Source: Novosphingopyxis sp965218915 (GTDB lineage: Bacteria; Pseudomonadota; Alphaproteobacteria; Sphingomonadales; Sphingomonadaceae). From it: a DNA stretch of 64,000 nucleotides. How positions within the stretch are numbered: the stretch's first letter is position 1; each line of letters begins with the position of its first letter. Shown here piece by piece: positions 1-8,183 of this stretch. The DNA is taken from the NCBI RefSeq assembly GCF_965218915.1, contig NZ_OZ244708.1, forward strand, positions 2,542,001 through 2,606,000, written 5' to 3'. A model generated the notes under the pieces. The model had not been told where the DNA came from. It saw nothing but the letters and a program-made list of their open reading frames with translations, and ran no database searches. The position numbers and the translations under genes were made by a program.

Positions 1-560
1 TGCTTGCCGAGCGGCTCGAGCACGTCCGCGCCCGCTTCGCTCTCCAGCGCCACGAGTACGCCGATCTTGCCGAGGTTCGGCGCGGCGGCGTTGTGGACAT
101 AGGAAATCACCTGGCCCTTGGAGACGGAAATCGTCTTGGCGCGGCGCAGCGTCTGGTTCTCGCCGATCTTGGCGATATTGTCGGTCAGTTTCTCGGCCAG
201 CGTGCCGCCGCCGGGATATTCGGCGTCCTTGATGGCATCGATGTCGTTCGCGCTCTTGGCCAGCGCCAGATCGGTCGCGCTGCGCACGAAATCCTGAAAC
301 TGCTCGTTCTTGGCGACGAAATCGGTCTCGCTGTTGACTTCCAGCGCGGTGCCCTTGGTGCCGTCGACGGCCACGCCGACCAGGCCCTCGGCCGCGGTGC
401 GGCTGGACTTTTTCTGCGCGGCGGCGAGGCCCTGGGTGCGCAGCCAGTCGACCGCCGCCTCGATGTCGCCATCGGTCTGGGCGAGCGCCTTCTTGCAATC
501 CATCATGCCCGCGCCCGAACGGTCGCGCAGTTCTTTCACGGTGGCGGCGGTAATGGCCAT
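1..560 (-). CDS. tsf: Elongation factor Ts (3' end outside the window)
   Basis: EF-Ts is the nucleotide exchange factor that regenerates EF-Tu-GTP in the cytoplasm. The reading starts MAITAATVKELRDRSGAGMM, the typical N-terminal UBA-like domain, and continues into the conserved NSETDFVAKNEQF segment of the core. The start at 560 is preceded by an AAGGA ribosome site. The gene runs off the left edge of the window, so only about the first 186 residues are present. It lies 138 bp downstream of rpsB on the same strand, the classical rpsB-tsf pair. Confidence 0.95.
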   Translation of the reverse strand, partial: MAITAATVKELRDRSGAGMMDCKKALAQTDGDIEAAVDWLRTQGLAAAQKKSSRTAAEGLVGVAVDGTKGTALEVNSETDFVAKNEQFQDFVRSATDLALAKSANDIDAIKDAEYPGGGTLAEKLTDNIAKIGENQTLRRAKTISVSKGQVISYVHNAAAPNLGKIGVLVALESEAGADVLEPLGK

Positions 561-597
561 GGCTGTGTATCCTTCTCGATCTTCTAATACGGAAAAT

Positions 598-635
598 GGC
601 GCGCGGGCCGGATCGGACCGGTAGCCCCGCGCGCC
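598..635 (-). other. GC-rich hairpin between rpsB and tsf
   Basis: A perfect 10-bp inverted repeat (GGCGCGCGGG at 598-607, CCCGCGCGCC at 626-635) encloses a smaller CCGG...CCGG dyad. It lies in the 138-bp gap between the rpsB stop and the tsf start. There is no strong T tract, so it is not a convincing terminator. It could slow transcription or protect the upstream mRNA and so set the rpsB:tsf ratio; this is inference. Confidence 0.5.
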
Positions 636-698
636 TGCTGTTAGGCTTCTATTTGGTCATTCCCGCGACGCGATTAAAGCCCCGCGCCGCGTGAGATG

Positions 699-1787
699 TC
701 AGCCCTCGACCTTGGGCGCATCCTTAAGCACTTCGGCCGCATCCTCGGCGGATTCGGCCTTGGGCTCGGTCTCGGTTGCCGGATGTTCGGCCGCGGGCTT
801 CTCGCCTTCGGGAACATCGTCAGCCTTGGCCTTCGCCTTTTTCGGATCGGCCTTGGCAGGCTTGGCTTCCGCAGCGGGCTTTGCCTCGACGGCAGGGGCC
901 TCAGCGGCTGGAGCTTTGGCGGCAGCTGCAGGCTTGTCGACCGGCTTTGCTTCAGCAGGCTTCGCCTCGGCGCCGTCGTTCTTCTTGGCCAGCGCCTCGA
1001 TCTTCTGCGCGGCTTCCTCGGCGGCATAGCGCTCTGCGGCAGTCGCAGGCTCTGCCGGGGGCTCGACCATCGCGCCGAAATCGTCGCCCGACTTTTCCAT
1101 CTTGCCCTGCTTGCCACCTTCGGCAGCCGCGGCAATCGCCTCGCAATAAAGGCGGATGGCGCGCGCGGCGTCGTCATTGGCGGGAACCGGGAACGCGATG
1201 TTAGACGGATCGACGTTCGTATCGAGGATCGCGACCACCGGAATGCCGAGCACATTGGCTTCCTTGATGGCGAGCTCTTCCTTGTTGGCGTCGATCACGA
1301 ACATGACATCGGGGATGCCGTTCATGTCGCGGATACCGCCTAGCGAAAGCTCCAGCTTGTCACGCTCGCGCGTCAGCTGCAGGACTTCCTTCTTGGTCAG
1401 ACCCGAGGTGTCGCCCGAAAGCTGCTCTTCCAGCGTTTTCAGACGCTTGATCGAACCGGACACCGTCTTCCAGTTGGTGAGCATGCCGCCCAGCCAGCGA
1501 TGGTTGACGAAATGCTGGCCCGAAGCGCGGGCGGTATCGGCGATCGGCTGCTGTGCCTGGCGCTTGGTGCCGACGAACAGAATCTTGCCGCCAGCCGACA
1601 CGGTCTGCTGCACGAACGCCAGAGCGCGCGCGAACAACGGCACGGTCTGCGAAAGATCGATAATGTGAACACCGTTGCGGTCGCCGAAGATATACGGCTT
1701 CATCCGCGGGTTCCAGCGGTGGGTCTGGTGGCCGAAATGCGCGCCGGCCTCGATCAATTGCTGCATGGTGACGACAGGGGCCGCCAT
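699..1787 (-). CDS. rpsB: 30S ribosomal protein S2 with a long C-terminal tail
   Basis: S2 binds the head-body junction of the small ribosomal subunit. The core (about residues 1-240) shows the family hallmarks MQQLIEAGAHFGHQTHRWNP, FVGTKRQAQ and NHRWLGGMLTNW. The protein is 362 residues, whereas S2 is usually about 240-260. The extra C-terminal stretch of about 110 residues is low-complexity and made mostly of Ala, Lys, Glu and Pro. The second of two near ATGs (1787) is chosen because AAGGAG lies 7-8 nt before it and only 1-2 nt before the upstream ATG at 1793. tsf follows on the same strand. Confidence 0.96.
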   Translation of the reverse strand: MAAPVVTMQQLIEAGAHFGHQTHRWNPRMKPYIFGDRNGVHIIDLSQTVPLFARALAFVQQTVSAGGKILFVGTKRQAQQPIADTARASGQHFVNHRWLGGMLTNWKTVSGSIKRLKTLEEQLSGDTSGLTKKEVLQLTRERDKLELSLGGIRDMNGIPDVMFVIDANKEELAIKEANVLGIPVVAILDTNVDPSNIAFPVPANDDAARAIRLYCEAIAAAAEGGKQGKMEKSGDDFGAMVEPPAEPATAAERYAAEEAAQKIEALAKKNDGAEAKPAEAKPVDKPAAAAKAPAAEAPAVEAKPAAEAKPAKADPKKAKAKADDVPEGEKPAAEHPATETEPKAESAEDAAEVLKDAPKVEG

Positions 1788-1800
1788 AATCATTCTCCTT

Positions 1801-1855
1801 ACCGGTTATACCTCTGGGAAGCGAAAGAACCGGTCATACCCGCCTGAAAGGCGGG
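1801..1855 (-). promoter_or_regulatory. Structured rpsB leader (two hairpins)
   Basis: Just upstream of the rpsB Shine-Dalgarno are two inverted repeats. One has arms ACCGGTT/AACCGGT (1801-1807 and 1828-1834). The other has arms CCCGCCT/AGGCGGG (1839-1845 and 1849-1855) with a 3-nt loop. The first ends next to the ribosome site and could hide or expose it. Ribosomal protein operons are often autoregulated through such leaders; that S2 acts here is inference. Confidence 0.45.
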
Positions 1856-1930
1856 GCCGGCACCGGATATGGTGCGTCCCATGTGGAATGGAGCGGGCGG
1901 TTATCGGGGCCGCGCCGCTTTGGCAAGTTC

Positions 1931-1958
1931 AAAATAAGGAACGAACAGCGAACTTCAA
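1931..1958 (-). promoter_or_regulatory. Candidate rpsB-tsf promoter
   Basis: On the minus strand TTGAAG (1958-1953) and TATTTT (1936-1931) are 16 bp apart. This is a plausible housekeeping promoter about 145 bp upstream of the rpsB start. Transcripts from it would contain the two leader hairpins. No experimental support is available. Confidence 0.4.
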
Positions 1959-2111
1959 GCTTGACAGAGCGGAACGTTTCCGGAACATTGTCCAAATCGC
2001 CGGTCAAGCGTTCATTTCGGCGGCTGATCCGAAGCAATATATGGAACCAACGCTCCGTCCACAGATTATCCACAGGTCTGTCACGCAGCAGACATAGAAG
2101 GATTTGGAAAA

Positions 2112-2333
2112 ATGGTCTCGACAATCGCCGCCCTGCTGTTTTTTACGGCAATCTCCCTCGCTTTCTGGACGATCGCGCAAACGCTACGCACGCATGCCGG
2201 CCAGATCGCCGCTCTGTTGGGCGAGGGGACGCATGTGACGGCGTTGCCGGTGACAGCGCGCCGCTGCAACGACACTCGCCGCCCGGTATCGGTTACACCG
2301 CTTCGCCGCTCCTCGCTCCGCGCCGCCGCATAG
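2112..2333 (+). CDS. Small single-pass membrane protein, function unknown
   Basis: This is a 73-residue open frame. Residues 4-27 form one hydrophobic segment (IAALLFFTAISLAFWTIAQT) and the tail is short, basic and rich in Arg and Ser. A weak AAGGA lies about 10 nt before the ATG, and a possible promoter lies further upstream (TTGACA at 1961). Its last 41 bp overlap the convergent pssA gene. I do not recognise a family. The clean N-terminal helix suggests a real gene, but the basic tail overlaps pssA and may simply be antisense reading. Confidence 0.5.
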   Translation: MVSTIAALLFFTAISLAFWTIAQTLRTHAGQIAALLGEGTHVTALPVTARRCNDTRRPVSVTPLRRSSLRAAA

Positions 2334-3066
2334 CCTTGCGATAGCTGAGCCAGGCGAACGGCATGAGCGCCAAATAGATGGCGCATATCAGCACCAAGGT
2401 CACGAACGGCGCGCCGATCAAAGCCGCCATGACCAGGCCGAACAGGGCGATCGCCTCGAACCGGATGTTCCTGCGCAGCCGCAGCGACCCCCAGCTATAG
2501 GTCGGCAGGCTGGATACCATCAGACCCGCAGTAGCGAGCAGCCACGGCCCCATCACGATCCAGCTGCGCGCTTCCTCGATCCCGAACGCCAACCACACGA
2601 AGATCGGCAGCAGCGCCAGCCCCGCGCCCGCCGGGGCCGGAACGCCGGTGAGAAACCCCATTTCCTTGCGCGGATGCGCTTCCATATCGATCCGTGCATT
2701 GAACCGCGCCAACCTGAGCGCACAGCACAGCGCGTAAAACAAGGCGATGGTCCAGCCGAATTTCGGCATGAACTGCAGCGCCCAGAGATAGGATATCAGC
2801 GCGGGCGAAACCCCGAAGGCGATATTGTCCGACAGCGAATCGAGTTCGGCGCCGAACCGGCTCTGCCCTTTCAACAGGCGCGCGATGCGCCCGTCCATGC
2901 CGTCGAGGATACCGGCGACGATGATCGCGCCGACCGCCATGTCCCAGCGCTCCGATATCGCGAACCACACGCCCGACAATCCGGTGCATAGCGCCAAAGC
3001 CGTCACCGCATTGGGAATCAGCGCGCGCAACGGGATGGCGTTGGTGAAGGCGGTGCCCTTGGCCAT
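2293..3066 (-). CDS. pssA: CDP-diacylglycerol--serine O-phosphatidyltransferase
   Basis: PssA makes phosphatidylserine from CDP-diacylglycerol and L-serine in the inner membrane, the first step to phosphatidylethanolamine. The CDP-alcohol phosphatidyltransferase signature is complete: DGMDGRIAR, then G about 9 residues on, then ELDSLSD (Asp residues near 55, 58, 76 and 80). Several hydrophobic helices follow. The ATG at 3066 is used; an in-frame TTG at 3072 is an alternative. The gene lies 28 bp downstream of psd on the same strand, so both steps of PE synthesis appear co-transcribed. Its 3' end overlaps a small convergent ORF. Confidence 0.93.
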   Translation of the reverse strand: MAKGTAFTNAIPLRALIPNAVTALALCTGLSGVWFAISERWDMAVGAIIVAGILDGMDGRIARLLKGQSRFGAELDSLSDNIAFGVSPALISYLWALQFMPKFGWTIALFYALCCALRLARFNARIDMEAHPRKEMGFLTGVPAPAGAGLALLPIFVWLAFGIEEARSWIVMGPWLLATAGLMVSSLPTYSWGSLRLRRNIRFEAIALFGLVMAALIGAPFVTLVLICAIYLALMPFAWLSYRKAMRRRGARSGEAV

Positions 3067-3094
3067 GCTCAACCAAGCCCCCCGTTGCGCCGCA

Positions 3095-3829
3095 TCACTG
3101 GGCGATGCCCTCGATCAGCGGGGCTTGGCCGAGCTCGGCGATCACCGTCTCACCGGCGATGGCGCGCTGGCCCTTGACGATTCGCGGTGTGGTGCCGGCG
3201 GGCAGATAGACATCGACCCGGCTGCCAAAGCGAATCAGGCCGATGCGCTGCCCGCCCGCGAGCATGTCGCCATCCTTGATATAGGTCACGATCCGCCGCG
3301 CCACGAGCCCGGCGATCTGCGTCATGCCGATGCGCACGCCGTCGCCGCGCTCGATCAGCACATGCTGGCGCTCGTTCTCCTCGCTCGCCTTGTCGAGATC
3401 GGCGTTGAGAAACTTGCCCGCGATATAGGCGACGCGCTTGACCGTCCCGCCGATCGGCGCGCGGTTCACATGCACGTCGAACACGCTCATGAAGATCGAC
3501 ACGCGGATCATCGGCGCATCGCCCAGCCCATCGGCTCCGCGCATCTCGGGCGGCGGCGGCACGTCGGCGATCAGCGTCACCAGCCCGTCGGCCGGGCTGA
3601 TCACCAGCCGGTCGCCCTGCGGCGTCACCCGCACCGGATCGCGGAAGAAAGCGATCACCCAGATCGTCACGCCGGCCAGCAGCCAACCGAAGATGTCAGG
3701 GAGAATCAAAAAGGCGAGCGCCGTGATCACCGCCGCGATTACGCCGAACTTGCGGCCCTCCGGGTGGATCGGGGGAAAGGACCATTTGGCCTCGCCATCG
3801 CCCCGGTTGCTCAATCTGTGTTCGTTCAT
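3095..3829 (-). CDS. psd: Phosphatidylserine decarboxylase (short type)
   Basis: Psd converts phosphatidylserine to phosphatidylethanolamine. The protein is 244 residues, the size of the short family. Two hydrophobic stretches lie near residues 28-62. The proenzyme self-cleavage site RFGS is at 200-203, so Ser203 should become the pyruvoyl group. Other conserved segments are SPADG (78-82) and FDVHVNRAP (117-125). The gene starts the psd-pssA operon and diverges from icd across a 184-bp gap that must hold promoters for both sides. Confidence 0.94.
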   Translation of the reverse strand: MNEHRLSNRGDGEAKWSFPPIHPEGRKFGVIAAVITALAFLILPDIFGWLLAGVTIWVIAFFRDPVRVTPQGDRLVISPADGLVTLIADVPPPPEMRGADGLGDAPMIRVSIFMSVFDVHVNRAPIGGTVKRVAYIAGKFLNADLDKASEENERQHVLIERGDGVRIGMTQIAGLVARRIVTYIKDGDMLAGGQRIGLIRFGSRVDVYLPAGTTPRIVKGQRAIAGETVIAELGQAPLIEGIAQ

Positions 3830-4013
3830 CGCACCGGTTCTACGCGCCGCCCGCCGGGCTTACAACCAGACTGTCGTACCTAATCACGGCGGAGAGGATC
3901 ATGCGCCGGCCCAAATGGTTGAAACTTGCAAGGCGCTTGCATAGAGCCCGCAGCAACCCACATCGCGCGGCACGTTGGCGCTGCGCGCCCAAATCAGCGG
4001 AAGACATCAGCAC

Positions 4014-5237
4014 ATGGCGAAAATCAAAGTCAAAAACCCCGTCGTCGAACTCGACGGCGACGAGATGACGCGGATCATCTGGGAATGGATTCGCGAGAAG
4101 CTGATCCTGCCCTATCTCGATGTCGACCTGAAATATTACGATCTGTCGATCCAGAAGCGCGACGAGACCGACGACCGGATCACGGTCGATTCGGCCAATG
4201 CGATCAAGGAATATGGCGTCGGCGTGAAATGCGCCACGATCACGCCGGACGAAGCCCGCGTCGAGGAGTTCGACCTCAAGAAGATGTGGAAGAGCCCCAA
4301 CGGCACCATCCGCAACATCCTGGGCGGCGTGGTGTTTCGCGAGCCGATCGTGATCGACAATGTGCCGCGGCTGGTGCCCGGCTGGACCGATCCGATCGTG
4401 ATCGGCCGCCACGCCTTTGGCGACCAATATCGTGCCACCGACATGCTGATCCCCGGCCCCGGCAAGCTGCGCCTCGTCTACGAAGGCGATGACGGCAGCG
4501 TGCAGGACGAGGAGGTGTTTCGGTTCCCCTCCGCCGGCGTCGCCATGGCGATGTACAATCTCGACGATTCGATCCGCGATTTCGCGCGCGCCAGCTTCAA
4601 CTACGGCCTGCAGCGCGCCTGGCCGGTGTATCTGTCCACCAAGAACACCATCATGAAAAAATATGATGGCCGCTTCAAGGACCTGTTTCAGCAGGTGTTC
4701 GAGGAGGAAGGCTTCAAGGAAAAATTCGCCGCCGCCGGCATCACCTACGAGCATCGCCTGATCGACGACATGGTGGCGAGCGCGCTCAAATGGTCGGGCA
4801 AGTTCGTCTGGGCCTGCAAGAATTACGATGGTGACGTTCAGTCGGACACCGTGGCGCAAGGATTCGGTTCGCTCGGCCTGATGACGTCCATTCTCATGAC
4901 ACCCGACGGCAGGACCGTGGAATCGGAGGCCGCGCACGGCACCGTCACCCGCCACTTCCGCATGCACGAGCAGGGCAAGGCCACCTCGACCAACCCGATC
5001 GCCTCGATCTTCGCCTGGACCGGCGGCATCAAATATCGCGGCAAGTTCGACGACACGCCCGATGTCTCGCGTTTCGCCGAGACGCTCGAGCGCGTGTGCG
5101 TCGAAACCGTTGAACAGGGCAAGATGACCAAGGACCTCGCGATCCTGATCGGCCCCGACCAGAGCTGGATGACATCCGAACAGTTCTTCGAGGCGGTGCG
5201 CGAAAATCTGGAGACGGCGATGGGTGCGTGGCAGTAA
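4014..5237 (+). CDS. icd: Isocitrate dehydrogenase (NADP-dependent)
   Basis: This TCA-cycle enzyme oxidises isocitrate to 2-oxoglutarate with NADP. The 407-residue sequence begins MAKIKVKNPVVELDGDEMTR and belongs to the eukaryote-like, homodimeric class common in Alphaproteobacteria. Conserved blocks include SPNGTIRNILGG (substrate binding) and TSTNPIASIFAWT (nucleotide binding). The ATG at 4014 is preferred over an upstream in-frame TTG at 3975 because homology begins at MAKIK. A perfect inverted repeat spans the stop codon. Confidence 0.95.
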   Translation: MAKIKVKNPVVELDGDEMTRIIWEWIREKLILPYLDVDLKYYDLSIQKRDETDDRITVDSANAIKEYGVGVKCATITPDEARVEEFDLKKMWKSPNGTIRNILGGVVFREPIVIDNVPRLVPGWTDPIVIGRHAFGDQYRATDMLIPGPGKLRLVYEGDDGSVQDEEVFRFPSAGVAMAMYNLDDSIRDFARASFNYGLQRAWPVYLSTKNTIMKKYDGRFKDLFQQVFEEEGFKEKFAAAGITYEHRLIDDMVASALKWSGKFVWACKNYDGDVQSDTVAQGFGSLGLMTSILMTPDGRTVESEAAHGTVTRHFRMHEQGKATSTNPIASIFAWTGGIKYRGKFDDTPDVSRFAETLERVCVETVEQGKMTKDLAILIGPDQSWMTSEQFFEAVRENLETAMGAWQ

Positions 5238-5249
5238 GGTCTTACTGCC
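5230..5249 (+). other. Perfect inverted repeat across the icd stop codon
   Basis: GGCAGTAAG and CTTACTGCC (5230-5238, 5241-5249) form a 9-bp stem with a 2-base centre, and the TAA stop of icd lies inside the left arm. There is no T tract, so classical intrinsic termination is unlikely. A role in mRNA 3' stability or as a protein-binding palindrome is possible. Confidence 0.55.
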
Positions 5250-5263
5250 AATTGCATGCGCTT

Positions 5264-5325
5264 CTGCGAAAGCAGGAGCCCAGGGCCCCATAGCGCCAAG
5301 CCACCCTAGGCTCCTGCTTTCGCAG
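5264..5325. repeat. Palindromic intergenic repeat
   Basis: Two 17-bp perfect arms (CTGCGAAAGCAGGAGCC at 5264-5280 and its complement at 5309-5325) flank a 28-bp centre. The same general core (CTGCG...GCAGG) recurs at 16282-16361 in diverged form. It resembles the REP/BIME-like elements scattered between genes in sphingomonad genomes. Confidence 0.7.
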
Positions 5326-5350
5326 GAGCTCAGGTAGAGAAAGTCGACCC

Positions 5351-6967
5351 ATGTCCAGCACCGCCAAGGCCCGGCTCGAAGTCCGACAGGCCAAAATTGC
5401 CGATATTCCCGCGATCGCACACCTGATCCGCCGCGTTTACAAGGATATGCCGCCTTACACGCATGGCGAGCTGCGCGGGCAGCTCAACAATTTCCGCGAG
5501 GGGCAGTTCGTCGCCATCCTCGACGAGGAGCTGGTCGGCTATTGCGCCTCCTCGCGCATTTCCGGGTCGATCGCGCTGAAGCCGCATGACTGGGAAGAGA
5601 TTACCGGCAACGGCTTCGGTTCGCGCCACGATCCGGCGGGCGACTGGCTCTACGGTTACGAGATGTGCGTCGATCCCAAGACGCGCGGCACCCGCATCGG
5701 CAAGCGCCTTTACGAGGAGCGACGCACGCTGGCCGAGCGGCTGGAACTGCGGGGCATCGTGTTCGGTGCGCGGATGCCGGGGCTTGCCCGCGCGCTGCGC
5801 GCCAAGAAAGTCGAGAGCCCGGAAGACTATCTCGATCAGGTGCAGACCAAGAAAATCCGCGATCAGGTGATCAGCTTCCAGATCGCCAACGGGTTCGAGC
5901 CGATCGGCGTGCTCAAAAACTATCTGCCCGAGGACAAGGCCTCCAAGGCCAATGCCGCCCACATGATGTGGAAGAACCCTTATGTGGACCATGATAGCCC
6001 GAAGAAATTCCGCGTTCCCCGCGACGTCGAGCAGGTGCGCCTTGCGACCGTTCAGTTGCAGGCGCGCGCTGTATCGGGCTTCGAGGATTTCATCGGGAAT
6101 ATCGAGTATTTCGTGGATGTCGCGGCCGACTACGAAAGCGATTTCGTGGTTTTCCCTGAGCTGTTCACGCTGATGCTGCTCTCTTCGGAGAAAAAGGAAA
6201 CCTCGCCACAGGAAGCGATCGAGGTGCTGTCGAAATGGACGCCGCGCATCCGCGAGGAATTCGCGCGCATGGCGATGAGCTACAACATCAACATCATAGG
6301 CGGCTCTCATCCCACGCGTACTGAAGATGGCGATATCCAGAATGTGGCCTATGTGTTCCTGCGCGACGGCGCGATCCACGAGCAGGAGAAGATCCACCCG
6401 ACGCCGAACGAACGCTACTGGTGGAACATCAAGGGCGGCGACAGCATCGACGTGATCCAGACCGACTGCGGCCCGATCGGCGTGCTCATCTGTTACGACA
6501 GCGAATTCCCCGAACTGGCCCGCCGTCTGGTCGACGAGGGCGCGCGGATCATCTTCACCCCCTTCTGCACCGACAGCCGCCAGGGTTACCTGCGGGTGCG
6601 CTATTGCTGTCAGGCCCGCGCGATCGAGAACCAATGCTATGTCGTGATGAGCGGAAACGTCGGCAATCTGCCCAACGTCCACAATATGGACATACAGTAC
6701 GCGCAAAGCTGCATCTTGACCCCCTGCGACTTCCCGTTCGCGCGCGACGGTATCGCCGCCGAGGCGACCGAGAATGTCGAGACGCTGACGATCAGCGACG
6801 TCAACCTGGCCGATCTGGCCTGGGCGCGCAGCGAGGGCACGGTGCGCAACCTGACCGATCGCCGGTTCGATCTCTACCATATCGAATGGGACAAGAGCGT
6901 GGGCAAGGAACGCCGCGCCCGGCCCCGCCGCGAACCGATCGGCCCGGCCACGCCCGGCGGCGGCTGA
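5351..6967 (+). CDS. GNAT acetyltransferase fused to a carbon-nitrogen hydrolase
   Basis: This 538-residue protein has two domains. Residues about 8-190 are a GNAT N-acetyltransferase, with the acetyl-CoA loop near CVDPKTRGTRIGKRLY. Residues about 225-510 are a nitrilase-superfamily amidohydrolase. The hydrolase triad is visible: Glu270 (VFPELF), Lys347 (EQEKIHPT) and Cys381 (VLICYDSEFPE). Such fusions are a known family, but the substrate is unsettled. An amide could be hydrolysed and an amine acetylated in one polypeptide. It stands alone between icd and an App1-like gene. The start at 5351 follows the palindromic repeat by about 25 bp. Confidence 0.88.
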   Translation: MSSTAKARLEVRQAKIADIPAIAHLIRRVYKDMPPYTHGELRGQLNNFREGQFVAILDEELVGYCASSRISGSIALKPHDWEEITGNGFGSRHDPAGDWLYGYEMCVDPKTRGTRIGKRLYEERRTLAERLELRGIVFGARMPGLARALRAKKVESPEDYLDQVQTKKIRDQVISFQIANGFEPIGVLKNYLPEDKASKANAAHMMWKNPYVDHDSPKKFRVPRDVEQVRLATVQLQARAVSGFEDFIGNIEYFVDVAADYESDFVVFPELFTLMLLSSEKKETSPQEAIEVLSKWTPRIREEFARMAMSYNINIIGGSHPTRTEDGDIQNVAYVFLRDGAIHEQEKIHPTPNERYWWNIKGGDSIDVIQTDCGPIGVLICYDSEFPELARRLVDEGARIIFTPFCTDSRQGYLRVRYCCQARAIENQCYVVMSGNVGNLPNVHNMDIQYAQSCILTPCDFPFARDGIAAEATENVETLTISDVNLADLAWARSEGTVRNLTDRRFDLYHIEWDKSVGKERRARPRREPIGPATPGGG

Positions 6968-7127
6968 AGCTGCGAAAGCTCGATCGCTAGACCCGAATGG
7001 GGTAAGGTTGGGTAGCGCGATAGCGCCATCAACCGGACGGGCTGCCCGCGCTCGAACGCTATCCTATCCGCCCAAGGCTGAGCGGCCAGGGCTGGCGAAG
7101 AACGGCCGTTCATTCTAGAGCGCGGCG

Positions 7128-8168
7128 ATGCCGCTCAGCATCCTCGCCCGCAAACGTCCCGTGGCCATCGCCGCTTATAGCGGTTTTCGCAACGAAAGCG
7201 CGATGGAACTGACCGTGCGCATATTGAAACGGGTGCCGGAACCCGGCACCGATCCCACACGCGCCGCCAAGCTGCTCTATCTGCTGCGCCTCTACGCCAG
7301 CCATGAGGTGACCGGCGTGCGCGTGCGCCTTACTTACGGCGATCTGGTTACAGAAAGCGTCAGCGACGACGAGGGATTTGCGCGCTTCGAACTGCAACTG
7401 CCTTCGCCGCGCGCCATGCCGCTGCATACGGACTGGGAGCATTGTCGGCTCGAACTGCCCGATATTGCCGGCACCGAGCCGGTCGATGCGGCGATTCTGG
7501 CGCCCGGCACGGACCACCGGGTTGCGATCATATCGGACATCGACGACACGATCATCGAGACCGGCGCGCACCGCTTCACCCGCAACTGGCGGCGGCTGAT
7601 CCTGCAAATGCCCGAGGACCGGCTGGGGGTGGACGGCGCGAGCGATTTCTACGCGCAGCTCGGCAATACCCAGCCGCAACGCGGCGCCCGCCGCGCCTTC
7701 TTCTACGTTTCTTCGAGCCCGTGGAATCTCTACGGCTTCCTGATGCGCTTCATGCGCCTTCAAAGCCTGCCCGAGGGCCCAATGCTGTTGCGCGACTGGA
7801 GCTTCAGCCTGCGCACGCTCGGGCGATCCAGCCACGGTGCGCACAAGCGCGCCTCGATCGCGCGCATCCTGGGCTTTTATCCGGATCTGCGCTTCATCCT
7901 GATCGGCGATGACACGCAGGGCGATCCCGAGGCCTATGCCGATGCGGTGACCGCCTATCCCGGCCGGGTCGAGGCGGTGCTGATCCGCACGACTTCCCAT
8001 GAGGCGCTCGGGGTGCGCAAGAAGGCGGCAATCGACCGCATTCGCGCAAGCGGCGTTGCCATCTGGGTCGGCTCCGCTTTCGACGCAGGCCAGCACATGC
8101 TGGCGAGGCTGGGCCTCGACGAGGCCGGCGACGCGGCACGCGTCGTGGAAGCGAACCAAGACGCCTAA
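7128..8168 (+). CDS. App1-like phosphatidate phosphatase domain protein (DUF2183)
   Basis: The 346-residue protein has a beta-rich N-terminal half and a C-terminal HAD-like catalytic domain. The motif ISDIDDTII at 135-143 gives the DxDxT-type nucleophile (Asp137, Asp139). Later blocks FFYVSSSPWNLY and LIGDDTQGDPEAY are typical of the DUF2183/App1 family. In yeast App1 dephosphorylates phosphatidic acid, and bacterial members are poorly studied. The next gene is convergent, 15 bp away. A role in lipid turnover is inferred only from the family. Confidence 0.85.
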   Translation: MPLSILARKRPVAIAAYSGFRNESAMELTVRILKRVPEPGTDPTRAAKLLYLLRLYASHEVTGVRVRLTYGDLVTESVSDDEGFARFELQLPSPRAMPLHTDWEHCRLELPDIAGTEPVDAAILAPGTDHRVAIISDIDDTIIETGAHRFTRNWRRLILQMPEDRLGVDGASDFYAQLGNTQPQRGARRAFFYVSSSPWNLYGFLMRFMRLQSLPEGPMLLRDWSFSLRTLGRSSHGAHKRASIARILGFYPDLRFILIGDDTQGDPEAYADAVTAYPGRVEAVLIRTTSHEALGVRKKAAIDRIRASGVAIWVGSAFDAGQHMLARLGLDEAGDAARVVEANQDA

Positions 8169-8183
8169 TATTGGCAATGCCGC

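Larger units (their letters stand above)
1794..2111. other. Intergenic region upstream of rpsB, with a DnaA box
   Basis: This 318-bp gene-free stretch separates rpsB (minus) from a small plus-strand gene. It carries the rpsB leader hairpins, the candidate rpsB promoter, and a plus-strand TTGACA (1961-1966) with a weak -10 (AACATT, 1984-1989). It also has one perfect DnaA-box sequence TTATCCACA at 2066-2074 next to a second TCCACA half. No further gene is seen. Confidence 0.6.

Noticed and set aside
3840..5420. 526-codon open frame antisense to icd
   Set aside because: It mirrors icd codon positions in GC-rich DNA and has no family features or ribosome site; icd itself is certain.
5330..6880. 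516-codon open frame antisense to the GNAT-nitrilase gene
   Set aside because: An antisense shadow with His/Arg/Asp-rich reading; the plus-strand gene has full catalytic motifs.
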